This document shows, piece after piece, positions 10,409-20,436 of a stretch of 64,000 bases of DNA. The first letter of the stretch is position 1, and the number at the start of each line of letters is the position of its first letter. The DNA is from Charina bottae (taxonomy: Eukaryota; Chordata; Lepidosauria; Squamata; Charinaidae). The translations under genes and the position numbers were made by a program. The notes below the pieces were generated by a model. That model was not told the origin of the DNA and made no database searches. It saw nothing but the letters and a program-made list of their open reading frames with translations. Location of the stretch: contig JALMGJ010000012.1 in NCBI GenBank assembly GCA_023362775.1, positions 24,769,001 through 24,833,000 of the forward strand. The letters are read 5' to 3'.

Positions 10409-10917
10409 CTCTCTGAGGGAGACGTGGTGGATTTCGGCACTGCTGCTGGTTCTCAGGAAGGAGGGAGCACATTTCCAGAAGGGGGGAAAGATAAGTGGAA
10501 ACCTAGTCCAGGGAGCAGTTGTGGGAAAACCAAGAGGTTTGGAATAGACCCGCCCTAGAGCCTTCCCAAGTTATTTCCCCTTAGGTTAGGTAGAGTTGCT
10601 TTTGTCTGGCAAGATTGATGTTAGGCCCAGCCCAAGAACGACCAAGAGACAGTCCAGCCAAACTTCAGTTCTTTTTTTGCTAATGCCGTATAGACAGAAT
10701 CTTGCCAAACTAAAGCTACTCTACCTAACCTAAAGGGAAATAACCTGGGAAGGCTCTAAGGCAGAGCTATTCCAAACTTCTTGGTTTTCCCACAACTGCC
10801 CCCAGGACTATGTTTCTTCTTATCTTTCCCCCTTCTTGGAATGTGCTCCCTCCTTCCTGAGAACCAGTGGCACTGCCGAAGTCCACCACATCATCTCCTC
10901 CTTCAGAGACACATTCC
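10409..10917. repeat. Large imperfect inverted repeat of an unclassified family
   Basis: The left arm 10409-10612 and right arm 10692-10917 are reverse complements of each other along ~200 bp. The pairs include ggttctcaggaaggagggag in the left arm against ctccctccttcctgagaacc in the right, and ccttaggttaggtagag against ctctacctaacctaaagg. The spacer is ~80 bp. The arms differ at many positions, so they are two copies of one repeat in opposite orientation or an old fold-back element. I do not recognise the family. Confidence 0.7.
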
Positions 10918-11544
10918 ATAACAGGAAATCAGCTCTTGAACTCAGGGACACTTTCTGTGTTTTAGCAGAGGCAACACCGGTACCACTTATACAGGTTGCA
11001 TAAATTGGGCTGAGAATCATTATTCCTTCATAGAGCACTATTTCCATGGAAGTCTTCCAAGTAAACCACATTCCTCCACTCCTTTACACTTTGAGTCTAT
11101 ATAAATTGATATCAGACTCCATAGGTGCAAAGTTAGGTCTGTGTTGATTAGCTCTGCCAATATACAGTACCAAGACTCAGGACTGGTTCCTTAGAACTAA
11201 GCTTATCTGGGACCTCATCTGGCTTCTGTTCTTCTTCTCATTCCTAGGGTGAAGAACCATCCAAGAAGGCCCTGATATGTTTCCCCTTTCTGGTAAGAAT
11301 CCCATTGGAATCAAAAGAGGAAAAGAAAATCTGCTCTGGAAGGAACACAACATTCAGCTGTTTTGTGTTTATGAACAGTCATAAAATATTAATTTTTGTT
11401 TATGTAATGTGGAATTCAGAGGCTGAATATAGGTTTACAAGATACAGTGGATGAATTGAAGAATCAAAAGGGAGGAGAAATTAGAAATGAAAAAAAAATA
11501 TTCGGATTAACTAAGAAGTTGGGAAGCATGTGAGGAATTGGTCT

Positions 11545-11600
11545 ACCATGGTAGAGATGGGCGGGGATAAATCCAAATAATAAATAAATAAATAAATAAA
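11545..11600 (+). mobile_element. L2 LINE extreme 3' end
   Basis: The block ggtagagatgggcggggata, then aatccaaataataaataaat repeats, is the L2 terminal signature with its AAAT microsatellite tail. Confidence 0.6.
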
Positions 11601-11603
11601 ATT

Positions 11604-11909
11604 GGATAGTGCAGTGCTTTCCAAACTTTTCATGCTGGTGACACACTGTTTAGACATGCATCATTTCGCGACACACTCTTACAGCAGGGCATCATTTCGC
11701 GACACACTCTTACAGCAGGGTACAAGGCAAGCACTAGGACCTGTGCGGAATCACAGCAGGTTTGGAGGCAGTAGGGCACAAGGCAGGCACTAGGACCTGT
11801 GCGGAATCCTGGCAGGGCTCCGAGGCAGCAGCAGCCCCGACACACCCAGACACTGCAGCCGACACACTGAGGTGTCCCGACACACAGTTTGGAAAGCTCT
11901 GGGATAGTG
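11604..11909. mobile_element. hAT-type MITE with 8-bp duplication
   Basis: A 290-bp non-autonomous element (11612-11901). The terminal inverted repeats begin cagtgctttccaaactt at the left and cagagctttccaaactg when the right end is read inward. It is flanked by a perfect 8-bp duplication ggatagtg (11604-11611 and 11902-11909), the size made by hAT transposases. Internally, gacacactcttacagcaggg is repeated. The 33434, 37975 and 49198 elements share the termini and the gtgtgtcgc/gcgacacac motifs. Confidence 0.9.
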
Positions 11910-12747
11910 GATTGAAGTGAAATTGATGACAATTACTTCAAAACCTTGGATGTAGAGAGGCCAAGCTGCAGGGCCAAGAGAATCTGGGCTGAAAGCAAAG
12001 AGGTTGAAACTACCCAAAACATAATTTGCTATGAATACAGTAGCTTTATTGCTAGAATGCAGGAAGAAGATTTCTACAATATTTAATATTTTAATAACAT
12101 TTTTGTAATGTAATTGCTTTCATGATTAATTCGTAAAATGGATTTAAAATGTATTGTTCTGCCTAGAAACATCATTACAACTGAATTTTTTTTTGGAAAC
12201 AAAACACAGTTGGTTTAACTCGGGTCTGATATATAGATACCTTAACACCCTCTTTTATATATACATGCAGATGCATACTCTCAGGCCACCAGATGACCAC
12301 TGGATGGTATCAAAGAGATACAGAAGAGATGCAGAGAGATAATTCTTTGCCACCATCAACTGGTTGTCCTGATTTTTGCAGTTCATATCTGATTAACCTA
12401 ATATACACACAAACATGCACCAAATTCCCTTTCTTTGCTAGCCAATGGAATAAGCCCTATGTGATTTATCATTGGTTCAATATCTTGTATTAACTCAACC
12501 ATTGTTTATTCAATAAACTGTGCTTAAACAAATCGTAGCTCAGTTCAGTGTGTAAACCCAGTCTGTTGTCTTTGCAACTTATTTGTTCTCCATAAGCAGG
12601 TCAGAAGGAATGGATTCAGGACCTTTCACAACCCTGATATCCTAATATAAAGTGTAAGGGGCAGAAGGGACCTTGGAGATCATCTACTCCAAATCATTGC
12701 CCAGGGCAGGAATCTACTACTGCAATATTCCCAAATGGATGGCCATC

Positions 12748-13817
12748 CACCATCTCAGGGGTCGGCAAACTTTTTATGCCGGGAGCCATTTTGACACGCT
12801 CGTGCACATTTTGAAATGCTCGAGAGCCAGGGGGTGGGGTTTGCGGGCGGGGGCCAATCGCGTGGAAGGGGGCGGGGTTTGCAGGCGGGGTCCAATCGCG
12901 TGGAAGGGGGCAGGGTTTGCGGGCAGGAGCCAATCGCGCGGAAGGGAGTGGGGTTTGGGGGCGGGATCCAGTCGCGTGGAAGGGTAAGATACAGGGCTGC
13001 GCTGCACTTGGCCGGCCGCCCCGGCCCTCGCTCACCTTCCATGGCCGGTCCTTGCGGGCCGCCAGCGACACTCCCGTCCCGCTGCACCCCAGCTCTCCAA
13101 GGCGCGCAGGCTGGCCAAGGCGGAGGCGCTGCTGGCGGCGCGCGTCTCTGAGCCGGTCCGGGCGCGCTGGCGCTGGGCTGTGAAGCTGGACGAGCCGCCG
13201 GACCTGGAGCGCTTCCGCGCGCAGCTGAGCGAGGCCCCGCGCCGGTCTTTTTGGAGCGCTTCCGCGCGCAGCTGAGCGAGGCCCCGCGCCGGTCTTTTTG
13301 GAGCGCTTCTGCGCGCAGCTGAGCGTTGGGCTGTGGAAATGCGCTCCAAAAAGACCAGCCTGGGGCCTCGCTCAGCTGCGCACGGAAGCACTCCAAAAAG
13401 ACCGGCGCGGGGCCTCGCTCAGCTGCGTGCGGAAGCGCTCCAGGTCCGGCGGCTCATCCAGCTTCACAGCCCAGCGCAGCTGAGCGAGGCCCAGCGCCGT
13501 TCTTTTTGGAGCGCTTCCGCGCGCAGCTGAGCGAGGCCCCGCGCCGGTCTTTTTTTCACGCCTCTGGGAAGCAGGGCCAATCGGGCTTCACCTTGTTCAG
13601 CCCGCCTCTCTGCTCCCCTTTGGCGCGCGCTGATTGGTGGAGGCATCCTTCCTTCTGAGCCTCCACCAATCAGCGTCTGTTTCTTCCCCAGGGTTCGTGC
13701 TGCTTCTGGACCGGCTTTCCAGATGTCGGGCGGCAGACAGAGAGAGAGAGCCAGAGCCGAGGGGCCAAAGAGCCAGATCTGGCTCAAGAGCCGCCATTTC
13801 TGACCCTTGCACCATCT
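12748..13817. mobile_element. GC-rich hAT-like non-autonomous element (1054 bp)
   Basis: The element at 12756-13809 starts caggggtcggcaaacttttt and ends tttctgacccttg, an imperfect inverted terminus. It is flanked by the perfect 8-bp duplication caccatct (12748-12755 and 13810-13817). The interior is much richer in GC and CpG than the surroundings. It holds about four tandem copies of a ~40-bp unit with ccaatcgcgtggaaggg and ggggcggggtttgc (12835-12990). Further in lies a cluster of direct and inverted copies of a ~47-bp unit carrying gcgcagctgagcgaggcc (13207-13552). No transposase frame is visible, and the several GC-rich open frames on both strands are repeat artefacts. Confidence 0.85.
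12835..12990. repeat. Tandem GC-box/CCAAT-box array inside the hAT-like element
   Basis: About four units of roughly 40 bp, each with a GGGGCGGGG-like GC box or near variant and a CCAATCGCG or close variant. The same module occurs in opposite orientation within the 49962-50388 element. Such motifs resemble NF-Y and Sp1 sites of CpG-rich promoters. Promoter activity is only inferred. Confidence 0.6.
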
Positions 13818-13838
13818 CTTTAAATACCTCCAGTGTTT

Positions 13839-15704
13839 AATGTGAAGCAACAAGCACAATTTGCTTGTGCAAAATTCTTAATCTGACTACATGAAGTGCA
13901 GTGGAGTAGTCCAGTGACTTATGGGAACCCAACCTTTGTTTTAGCATGCTATGAGAACCAGCCTACTACTTTAAGTGATAATATGGCTTATTTGACTGTG
14001 CATAGCAAGCTGCTGTATGCACCATCTATACAGTTATACTGCAGTTTGCTAACCTGAGATTAATTATGTTTTCTTAACTTGGGATAAACAGGTTGTTGAA
14101 TCCTGACTCTGAGAAACTGAGAAAAGGCCATTTGTCTCTTTCACACACACATACACATTCCCTCTTTTCATCTCTTAGTCACTCTCCTTTGTAATGAGCT
14201 GAGGAATAAGAACAGATTAGGGCACAAAGACCAAGAGGCAGATTCCTTATGAAGCACACAAATCCTCAGGATTTCATTTTTCCATTGTTCTCTGCATCTT
14301 TTGTTCTGCCAGAGGCATAATTTATTCCAGAATCATAAAAGGTGAGAGAATGACAACGTTCAGCCTGCATAACCTCCGGACAACAGCAGCCCAACTTTAC
14401 TACCTTATACCCCTGCCTGTAGGAAATCGCAAGATTCTCCTTGCAAGATGAGGAAATGGTTTTATTAATGCCATTAGAGGGCACTTAGATAACAGGAAAC
14501 AATATGTGAGTGAAAAAAGAAGTTTCTCAGTTTGATTCATCTCAGGGCTTAGAAGGAGACGAGAAGGGGGCCAAAAAATAAAAGAAAGACAGAGAGTGGA
14601 TATTGGAAATAATAAGGTATAAAATGTCTGAGGTCAGCTGCCAAGCAGCTAATGTACTAGCACACATCAAAAGATTTGCAAATCTGCAGGGCAAGCCACC
14701 GCTTTAACTCCGGACTCCAAAGACTTGAGGACATTTCTATCAAATCACTCAGTGGAGATGTATTATGGTGATCCACCCTTGTCATTGAAAACCCAGGGCA
14801 AGGTCCCTGAGGCTGCCAGAAAGAAAAAGAAATGCCGCATTTCCAAAAACCAGGGTAGCAGGAAAAGGATTTAGGAAAGGTGGTCTTGGTGGAGAAAAGA
14901 TAAAAACAGGAAATGGTAAGAACAAAGAGACCTGCAAATTTTTAGAAAGGTGAAAAGAGGGACTTGAAATGCAGGAGTCAAAAGTTTCCTTGGCATTTCG
15001 GAGGGAGGACAGAGCTGACATTTGGAGAGAAGCAAAGGGCCTTCACTGCCCTTAGGTGCTTTCATTGCCCTCCAAACAGATGTATCACGGTTACTGTCTT
15101 GAGACAAATTCACAGCAAAACAGATCTATGTGGTTTAAGTATAGCTTTGGGTTGAAGTCAAATCCTCTCTCCCCCTCCCCAACAATAATCATGGGAGGAA
15201 AATTTGTCTGAGATCTAATCAGGGATTATGCTTAATTTAAATAAATTAAATAATAATTTAATTTAAATAAATTTAAATAAATCATGGAGCACCTATGAAT
15301 TATCCAGTTCTTTTGCCCTTGTTTCTGTTTCTTGTTGTAATGCCATATACTGTACATAAATAGTATGAAGTCTCTCCACAGCTGTTTCTGAATAAGCTTC
15401 TTGGAATATTTTAGGAATGCCTCACATTTATTTCCCTACATGCTTCTATTTCTGTTCTGTTGAGGTACTACGTTTTCATGGAACATGGTTCAAGCTCAAG
15501 ATAACTTTCTTTTTCCCCAACCCCATTTGGCACCACAATTTTCTCTGGGTTTTTCTTTTTCTAGATTGTTCAGATCCTAACAATCCCAACCAATCATGGA
15601 CCACAGAATGAAGGTCCTGACATCACAGTCCACCATAGACTGCTATGCAAATATAGACTTAACCAGTTGTTGCATTCCCACAACATATTAAGTTTAGTTT
15701 TGAC

Positions 15705-15750
<46 letters not shown>

Positions 15751-16036
15751 GGGTTTAACATGCTATATAAACCCATTTGGTTGGAGTTCAATGTATTCTG
15801 CAACCCAAACAAAGGATTAATTCAGTAAGTTACTGTAAGTGTGTTGAGCAAACATAATTAATGTGCATTAAATTTGACTATGTAACATCACTTGGGCTAG
15901 CTGGTAGAAACAGAGAAAATAAGTGGAAAAAAATACACACAAACACACATAGAGTATGCTGTTGGCTTACTGAGTTTCTGATGCAATGGAAAAAAACTTT
16001 TCAATTATACATTTATATAATACCATTTTACACTTT
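13839..16036. other. Unassigned sequence with a few simple repeats
   Basis: About 2.2 kb with no recognised gene. It includes AT-rich taaataaattaaat-type sequence near 15230-15290 and the (GAT)n run at 15702-15749. The open frames are short and featureless. Confidence 0.45.
15702..15749. repeat. (GAT)n microsatellite
   Basis: About 16 uninterrupted GAT units. The poly-isoleucine frame on the minus strand is a product of this repeat. Confidence 0.95.
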
Positions 16037-16193
16037 ATGCATTATACTTTGTTGTTTATTCGTTCAGTCGCTTCCGACTCTTCGTGACTTCATGGACCAG
16101 CCCACGCCAGAGCTTCCTGTCGGCCATCGCCACCCCCAGCTCCCCCACGGTCGAGTCCGTCACCTCCAGAATATCATCCATGCATTATACTTT
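16037..16193 (-). mobile_element. BovB-like LINE, 129-bp 3' end with 14-bp duplication
   Basis: Very short 5'-truncated insertion (16051-16179) of the same subfamily as 9035-9670, with the gttcagtcgcttccgactct end on the plus strand. Its target-site duplication atgcattatacttt is perfect at 16037-16050 and 16180-16193. This supports a relatively young insertion. Confidence 0.92.
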
Positions 16194-16294
16194 ACATATA
16201 TAAAATCCTATTTGCCCCTGAATGGACATTTGCGTATAGTAAACATTCATTCCCCCCTATTGTTCTGTTCAATCCAGAGTTTACTGCACATATA

Positions 16295-16425
16295 AATCAG
16301 GTTATGAAAGTGGCTAAGGGGTTGGACTGGCACTGGGGAGACCCAGGTCCAAGTCTACCCTCATCCATGGAAATTTAGTGAGTGGGTTTGGTCCAATCAG
16401 CTCCCTCTCTCTGCCAAACCCTAGT
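16295..16425 (+). mobile_element. tRNA-derived SINE fragment (MIR-like/L2-tail group)
   Basis: Blocks gtggctaaggggttggactg and gggagacccaggtccaagtc match the tRNA-like head (A box and degenerate B box), followed by ccatggaaatttagtgagtg. Related in head sequence to the copies at 46000 and 59799. Truncated by the Sauria SINE that follows. Confidence 0.6.
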
Positions 16426-16462
16426 TGTTGTTGTGGACAAAAATTGGAGGGAGGTATACTAC

Positions 16463-16765
16463 CTTGTCGATCGGAAGATCGCAAGTTCGGAGGTTCGAAT
16501 CCCTAGCCCTGCGTGCGGAGTGAGCTCCCGCACCAGCTCCAGCTCTTGCCAACCTAGCAATTCGAAAGCATGCAAATGCAAGTAGATGAATAGGTACCAC
16601 TTTGGTGGGATGGTAACAGCGTTCCGCGTGCGTCATGCCAGCCACATGACCGCGGAAGCGTCTTCGGACAACGCTGGCTCTTCGGCTAACAAACGGAGAT
16701 GAGCACCGGCCCCTAGAGTCGGACACGACTGCACAACTGTGCGGGGGGAACCTTTACCTTTTTAT
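16463..16765 (+). mobile_element. Sauria SINE, 5'-truncated
   Basis: It starts within the tRNA-like region (cttgtcgatcggaagatcgc), so the A box is missing while the B box ggttcgaatccc is kept. The remainder matches the full copy at 17625 and ends with tcggacacgactg and cctttacctt. Confidence 0.9.
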
Positions 16766-17084
16766 ATTACCTGGAGCTTTTGAACAAAGGGTAGAATACA
16801 AATCTAACAAAGAAATGAGGATGATAATAAGAAGAAAGTCCTGCTGAATGAAATGAGAGCTACTTAGAGGTTTGAAGAACTTCTAATGAGATTTTTTTGT
16901 CTTGAATGTAAGATCGTGGCTGGAATGTAAACTTATAATGAGGCTGGACTCACACACCTTTCTTGTTGCTATTGATTGTCAGATGTTGGAAGCGATACAA
17001 TAAAACAAGTTCTTTGCTTTCAGCACTATTCCTTCAGTGCCACATATCAGAAAATGCCAGAAAAAGGGTAGGAATTGAAACATA

Positions 17085-17455
17085 AGAAAATGCTATCTAT
17101 TGAGTCAGACCTTTGGTCTATCTAGTTCAGCAATTGCCCCTCTAGTTCAGTATTTCTACTGAGTCACATCATTGGTCCATCTAGTTCAATATTTTCTACT
17201 GTTGTACTACTGGCCCATCTAATTCAGTGTTGTCTCGCACATGATGCCCAGTAACCATGCTATATGGGGATAGAAGTCCAACATATCTTGACGGCACAAG
17301 GTTGGAGAAGCTTGGTAGATACTGACATAGAGTTTCCAGGTTCCAGAGAGAGGATTTCCCCTGCACTAAAAAGAGATGACAAATCCTGAACCTGGGATAT
17401 TTTTGCATACAAAGCAGATGCTGTATTAGAAAACTATGATGCTTCCCAAAATCAA
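17085..17455 (-). mobile_element. tRNA-derived SINE with triplicated tail unit
   Basis: Read on the minus strand it begins with agcatctgctttgtatgcaa and a B-box-like cccaggttcaggat. It ends with gagtcagaccattggtccat-type sequence. That terminal unit of ~50 bp occurs about three times in tandem between 17095 and 17230, with variants such as gagtcagacctttggtctat and gagtcacatcattggtccat. I know the family as a common amniote SINE but cannot name it with certainty. Confidence 0.6.
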
Positions 17456-17615
17456 TACTTCCTGCTCCAGGACTAATGATGACAAACAATAAAAGATGTG
17501 ACTATATCCCCACGTTCCCTCTTCATATTGATCAAGTGGTACCTCTCCTTCTGATTTTAGAGCCTGTGATCAGAGTTGCAAATTTAGGAATTGAATGCTG
17601 GATTTATTTCCATCT

Positions 17616-17973
17616 ATTCATGTCTTCGGGGGCGTGGTGGCTCAGCGGGTAAGATGGCAGGCTTGTCGATCGGAAGATCGCAAGTTCGGAGGTTCGAATC
17701 CCTAGCCCTGCGTGTGGAGTGAGCTCCCACACTCGCCCCAGCTCTTGCCAACCTAGCAATTCGAAAGCATGCAAATGCAAGAAGATGAATAGGTACCACT
17801 TCGGTGGGATGGTAACAGCGTTCCGCGTGCGTCATGCGGCCACATGACCGTGGAAGCGTCTTCGGACAGCGCTGGCTCTTCGGCTAAGAAACGGAGATGA
17901 GCACCGGCCCCTAGAGTCGGACACGACTGCACAAATGTGCGGGGGGAACCTTTACCTTTACTTTTATTCATGT
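17616..17973 (+). mobile_element. Sauria SINE, full length, with duplication
   Basis: Full-length copy (17625-17964). The tRNA-like head contains the A box tggctcagcgggtaagatgg and B box ggttcgaatccc. Then follow the conserved body, the BovB-like gagtcggacacgactg end and the cctttacctttac tail. A 9-bp target duplication tattcatgt flanks it at 17616-17624 and 17965-17973. This is a reference copy for the family in this window. Confidence 0.95.
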
Positions 17974-19249
17974 GTTGGCTGTGAGTGAATGTGAAGCTTT
18001 TTTCAAAAAGGAGCTGAAGAACATCTGAAAAGAGAGGTGTTTTGTTTTGTTTTATTTTGTTTTGTTTTGAATGCTTCCAATAATGTTCAGAACAAAACTG
18101 TGAGTCATTTTGATTCTAGTAATTACCTTTTAAGTATCTCAGATATCAAAGGATTGAAAGATGCTTTCTCCAAGTTCAACGTTAAAGGATCTCATCTTGA
18201 AAAGTTTTTTGATCTGCATAGTTTATGAAATGATTTTGAGATAAGAGTTTCATCTGGATTCACAAGGAGCCTTTGATGGAGAGCAAATCTGACCAGTCAA
18301 CAAGGCTTCTGACTTGTGTATTGACAGATTTGTACATTCTTAATTCATAAGAGAGCATTCTACAAGTAGAAAAATAATATAGCAATGTTACATAACATGC
18401 ATATGAGCAAAAGCCCCCTTTGTATTGTGGAAAAGATGGTTATAAATTCTGCAAGCTAATCCCAGTAGAGAAAAAGGCAAAGTGAGGCACTATATGCCAC
18501 AACAACCAGATTGGATCTGCCAGGCAAATCCGTTTGTTTTGTAATGATTCTGAATTGTGCAACTTCTGCTTTTATCCTCCCATCTGCTTTGTTTACCTTT
18601 CATGCACATAGAAGCTTAGCTGTTGAAAGCATAAATATGTATCATCTTATTTCTGCACTTGAAATGTCTCAGTGGTTGAAAATACAATTGGTAAAAATAT
18701 TCCCAACATTCTCCAACTTATGCTTTCCATGATGGTCCCTGTGATGCTAGCAGGGAACTTTCATCCTGCCATTCTCTTTGGTGACTTATGAGTCTGGTTG
18801 GGACATCCGTATGAAAGGGTGGAATTTGTATTGTTATGTCACCATGAATGTCATGATTCTTTAATCATGGCTAGCTGGAGATACTTAACTGTACACATTT
18901 TATTTAAAAGAACTCAGGGATGAAACTGAGTGTATGTAGCATAGTCATGCTGATAATGTGATCATGTTAACAAAGAACCGTAGAGACTTGGTGGCACCTT
19001 AATTGTTGAGAAGCACCTTTTGACTCCAGCAGGCTCCAGATGGAAGGAAAGAAGGTATTTCTCTGGAGGGAGTCTCCCATGAAACACAGCTCCCAGGATC
19101 TCAGGGAGATCTATGGTACATCACTAATTTTAATCTGTAGCATAACCTTGTAGTTGTGTTTAGGGCTCTGAGTCTTCAGAGAACATGCAAGGTTATCTAT
19201 CACCTAGCATATCATCTGGTGAATCAGGGGAATCCACATGGCAAAAAAC
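17974..19249. other. Unassigned sequence
   Basis: No gene found. A (TTTTG)n run sits at 18038-18070. Near 18978 the phrase agacttggtggcacctta resembles the end of the repeat family at 59125, but only for about 20 bases. Confidence 0.45.
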
Positions 19250-19440
19250 CAGCAGTGACCAAAGCTTGTGTAGTAAATGATGCCATCAAGGTTATTCTCA
19301 AGTGTCTGGAGGTTTCAGCTGAACCCTGGCAAGGCCAAGTGGGTATGGGATTTGAGGTTGCATGAATCAGAGACTGACCACCTTTATGGGGTTGCGTTCT
19401 CCCAGACAGAGCTGGTGAGATCTTTTGCACATTCATCCCT
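19250..19440 (+). mobile_element. L2 LINE coding relic
   Basis: The frame beginning near 19277 encodes FQLNPGKAKWVW followed by GVAFSQTELVRS. This corresponds to the L2 segment LQLNPGKTEWLW ... GVALPRSDKVRN seen intact at 57659-59071. Many substitutions and no flanking intact frame, so a very old fragment. Confidence 0.65.
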
Positions 19441-20436
19441 TTCTCTTCCCTTGATAGTATTGTATTAGTAAATAAGACAGAAGATAGCTTAGTAATGTGA
19501 ATGCTTGTGGTGGTGGTGGTGGGGTATTTCTTTGTTTAATTTGTTGTTGTTGTTGTAGGTTTGTTAGAATATCAAAGCAAAATGAGAGACACTCTTGCCT
19601 GTGACTTATATAACACCAAAAGATCTTGGGAAGCATAAAAATATGATGTAAATTAAGAAAAAATGTTGGTTTTATAAAAGGTGGTGATGAATCGAGGAGT
19701 AGAAAAACAATTCCTGGTAAGAATTGTTGAAACATAATTTAGAAACATTTTCAGTGAAATAGTTATGTTAGTAAAACCAAGACACTGTGTGCCTAAGTAT
19801 GACTAGTGTATTTTATCTTTACATGAACTTTCCCCAACTTAGTACTTTTCATATTTATTGGGCCTATAAATCCACACTATTTGGGAATTCTGCAAGTTGC
19901 AGTCCCAAAACATCTAGAAGGTTCATTTTTCTAGAAGACTCCTTATCTGAAATGAAACCTCTGGCTGAAACCCTCTGGTGTAGGAATGTTCATTTATTCC
20001 ACCTTTATTCCAGATATTCCATTTATGAGGTTCAGAACAATGTCAACCCTAACATTCACTCTCCCAAAGAAGAAATTAAATGGGGTGATATGTACCTGCA
20101 TTGAACATCTTATCCCAAGTCCTGATCTTCTAGGACAAACCCCAAACTCTGGAACCCTACCAAAATTTAAATAAATTGTCATACTGGTAAGTCGTATCTA
20201 ATAACTGCATACTAGTGACATTAAATCTCTATTTTTCACAAGTGATACAAAAGTCACAAGGGGTCAGTCACTAGCTTTCCAAATGTGAGATGCACTAGTG
20301 ATATTGGAAGATCACCAAACATCTTTACAATGATTTTAGCTGAAAGGATGAAAAATGTTTTGCAAGATTTTATTCATGAAGACCAATATGGCTTTTTGCC
20401 AAGAGAAATTGAGAGATAATATTAGAAATATTCTTA

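Larger units (their letters stand above)
12655..13840 (-). mobile_element. CR1 LINE 3' relic split by a hAT-like element
   Basis: Plus-strand blocks cagaagggaccttggagatc and ttgcccagggcaggaatct are the reverse complement of CR1 3' sequence. The match stops at the target duplication (12748-12755) of the GC-rich element and resumes after 13817 with ctttaaatacctccagtg, another CR1 block. The CR1 copy is therefore older than the hAT-like insertion. Confidence 0.72.

Noticed and set aside
12835..12990. CRISPR-like array of ~40-bp repeats
   Set aside because: Units are contiguous, diverged and lack unique spacers. The context is a vertebrate transposon.
12694..13859. Many overlapping GC-rich frames (up to 213 residues) on both strands
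   Set aside because: They arise from low stop-codon frequency in the GC-rich hAT-like element and its internal repeats. Frames overlap on both strands and none has a coherent full-length protein.
17629..17705. tRNA gene (A and B boxes present; also at 40223)
   Set aside because: The tRNA-like part is the head of a Sauria SINE with target duplications, and no cloverleaf acceptor stem is evident.
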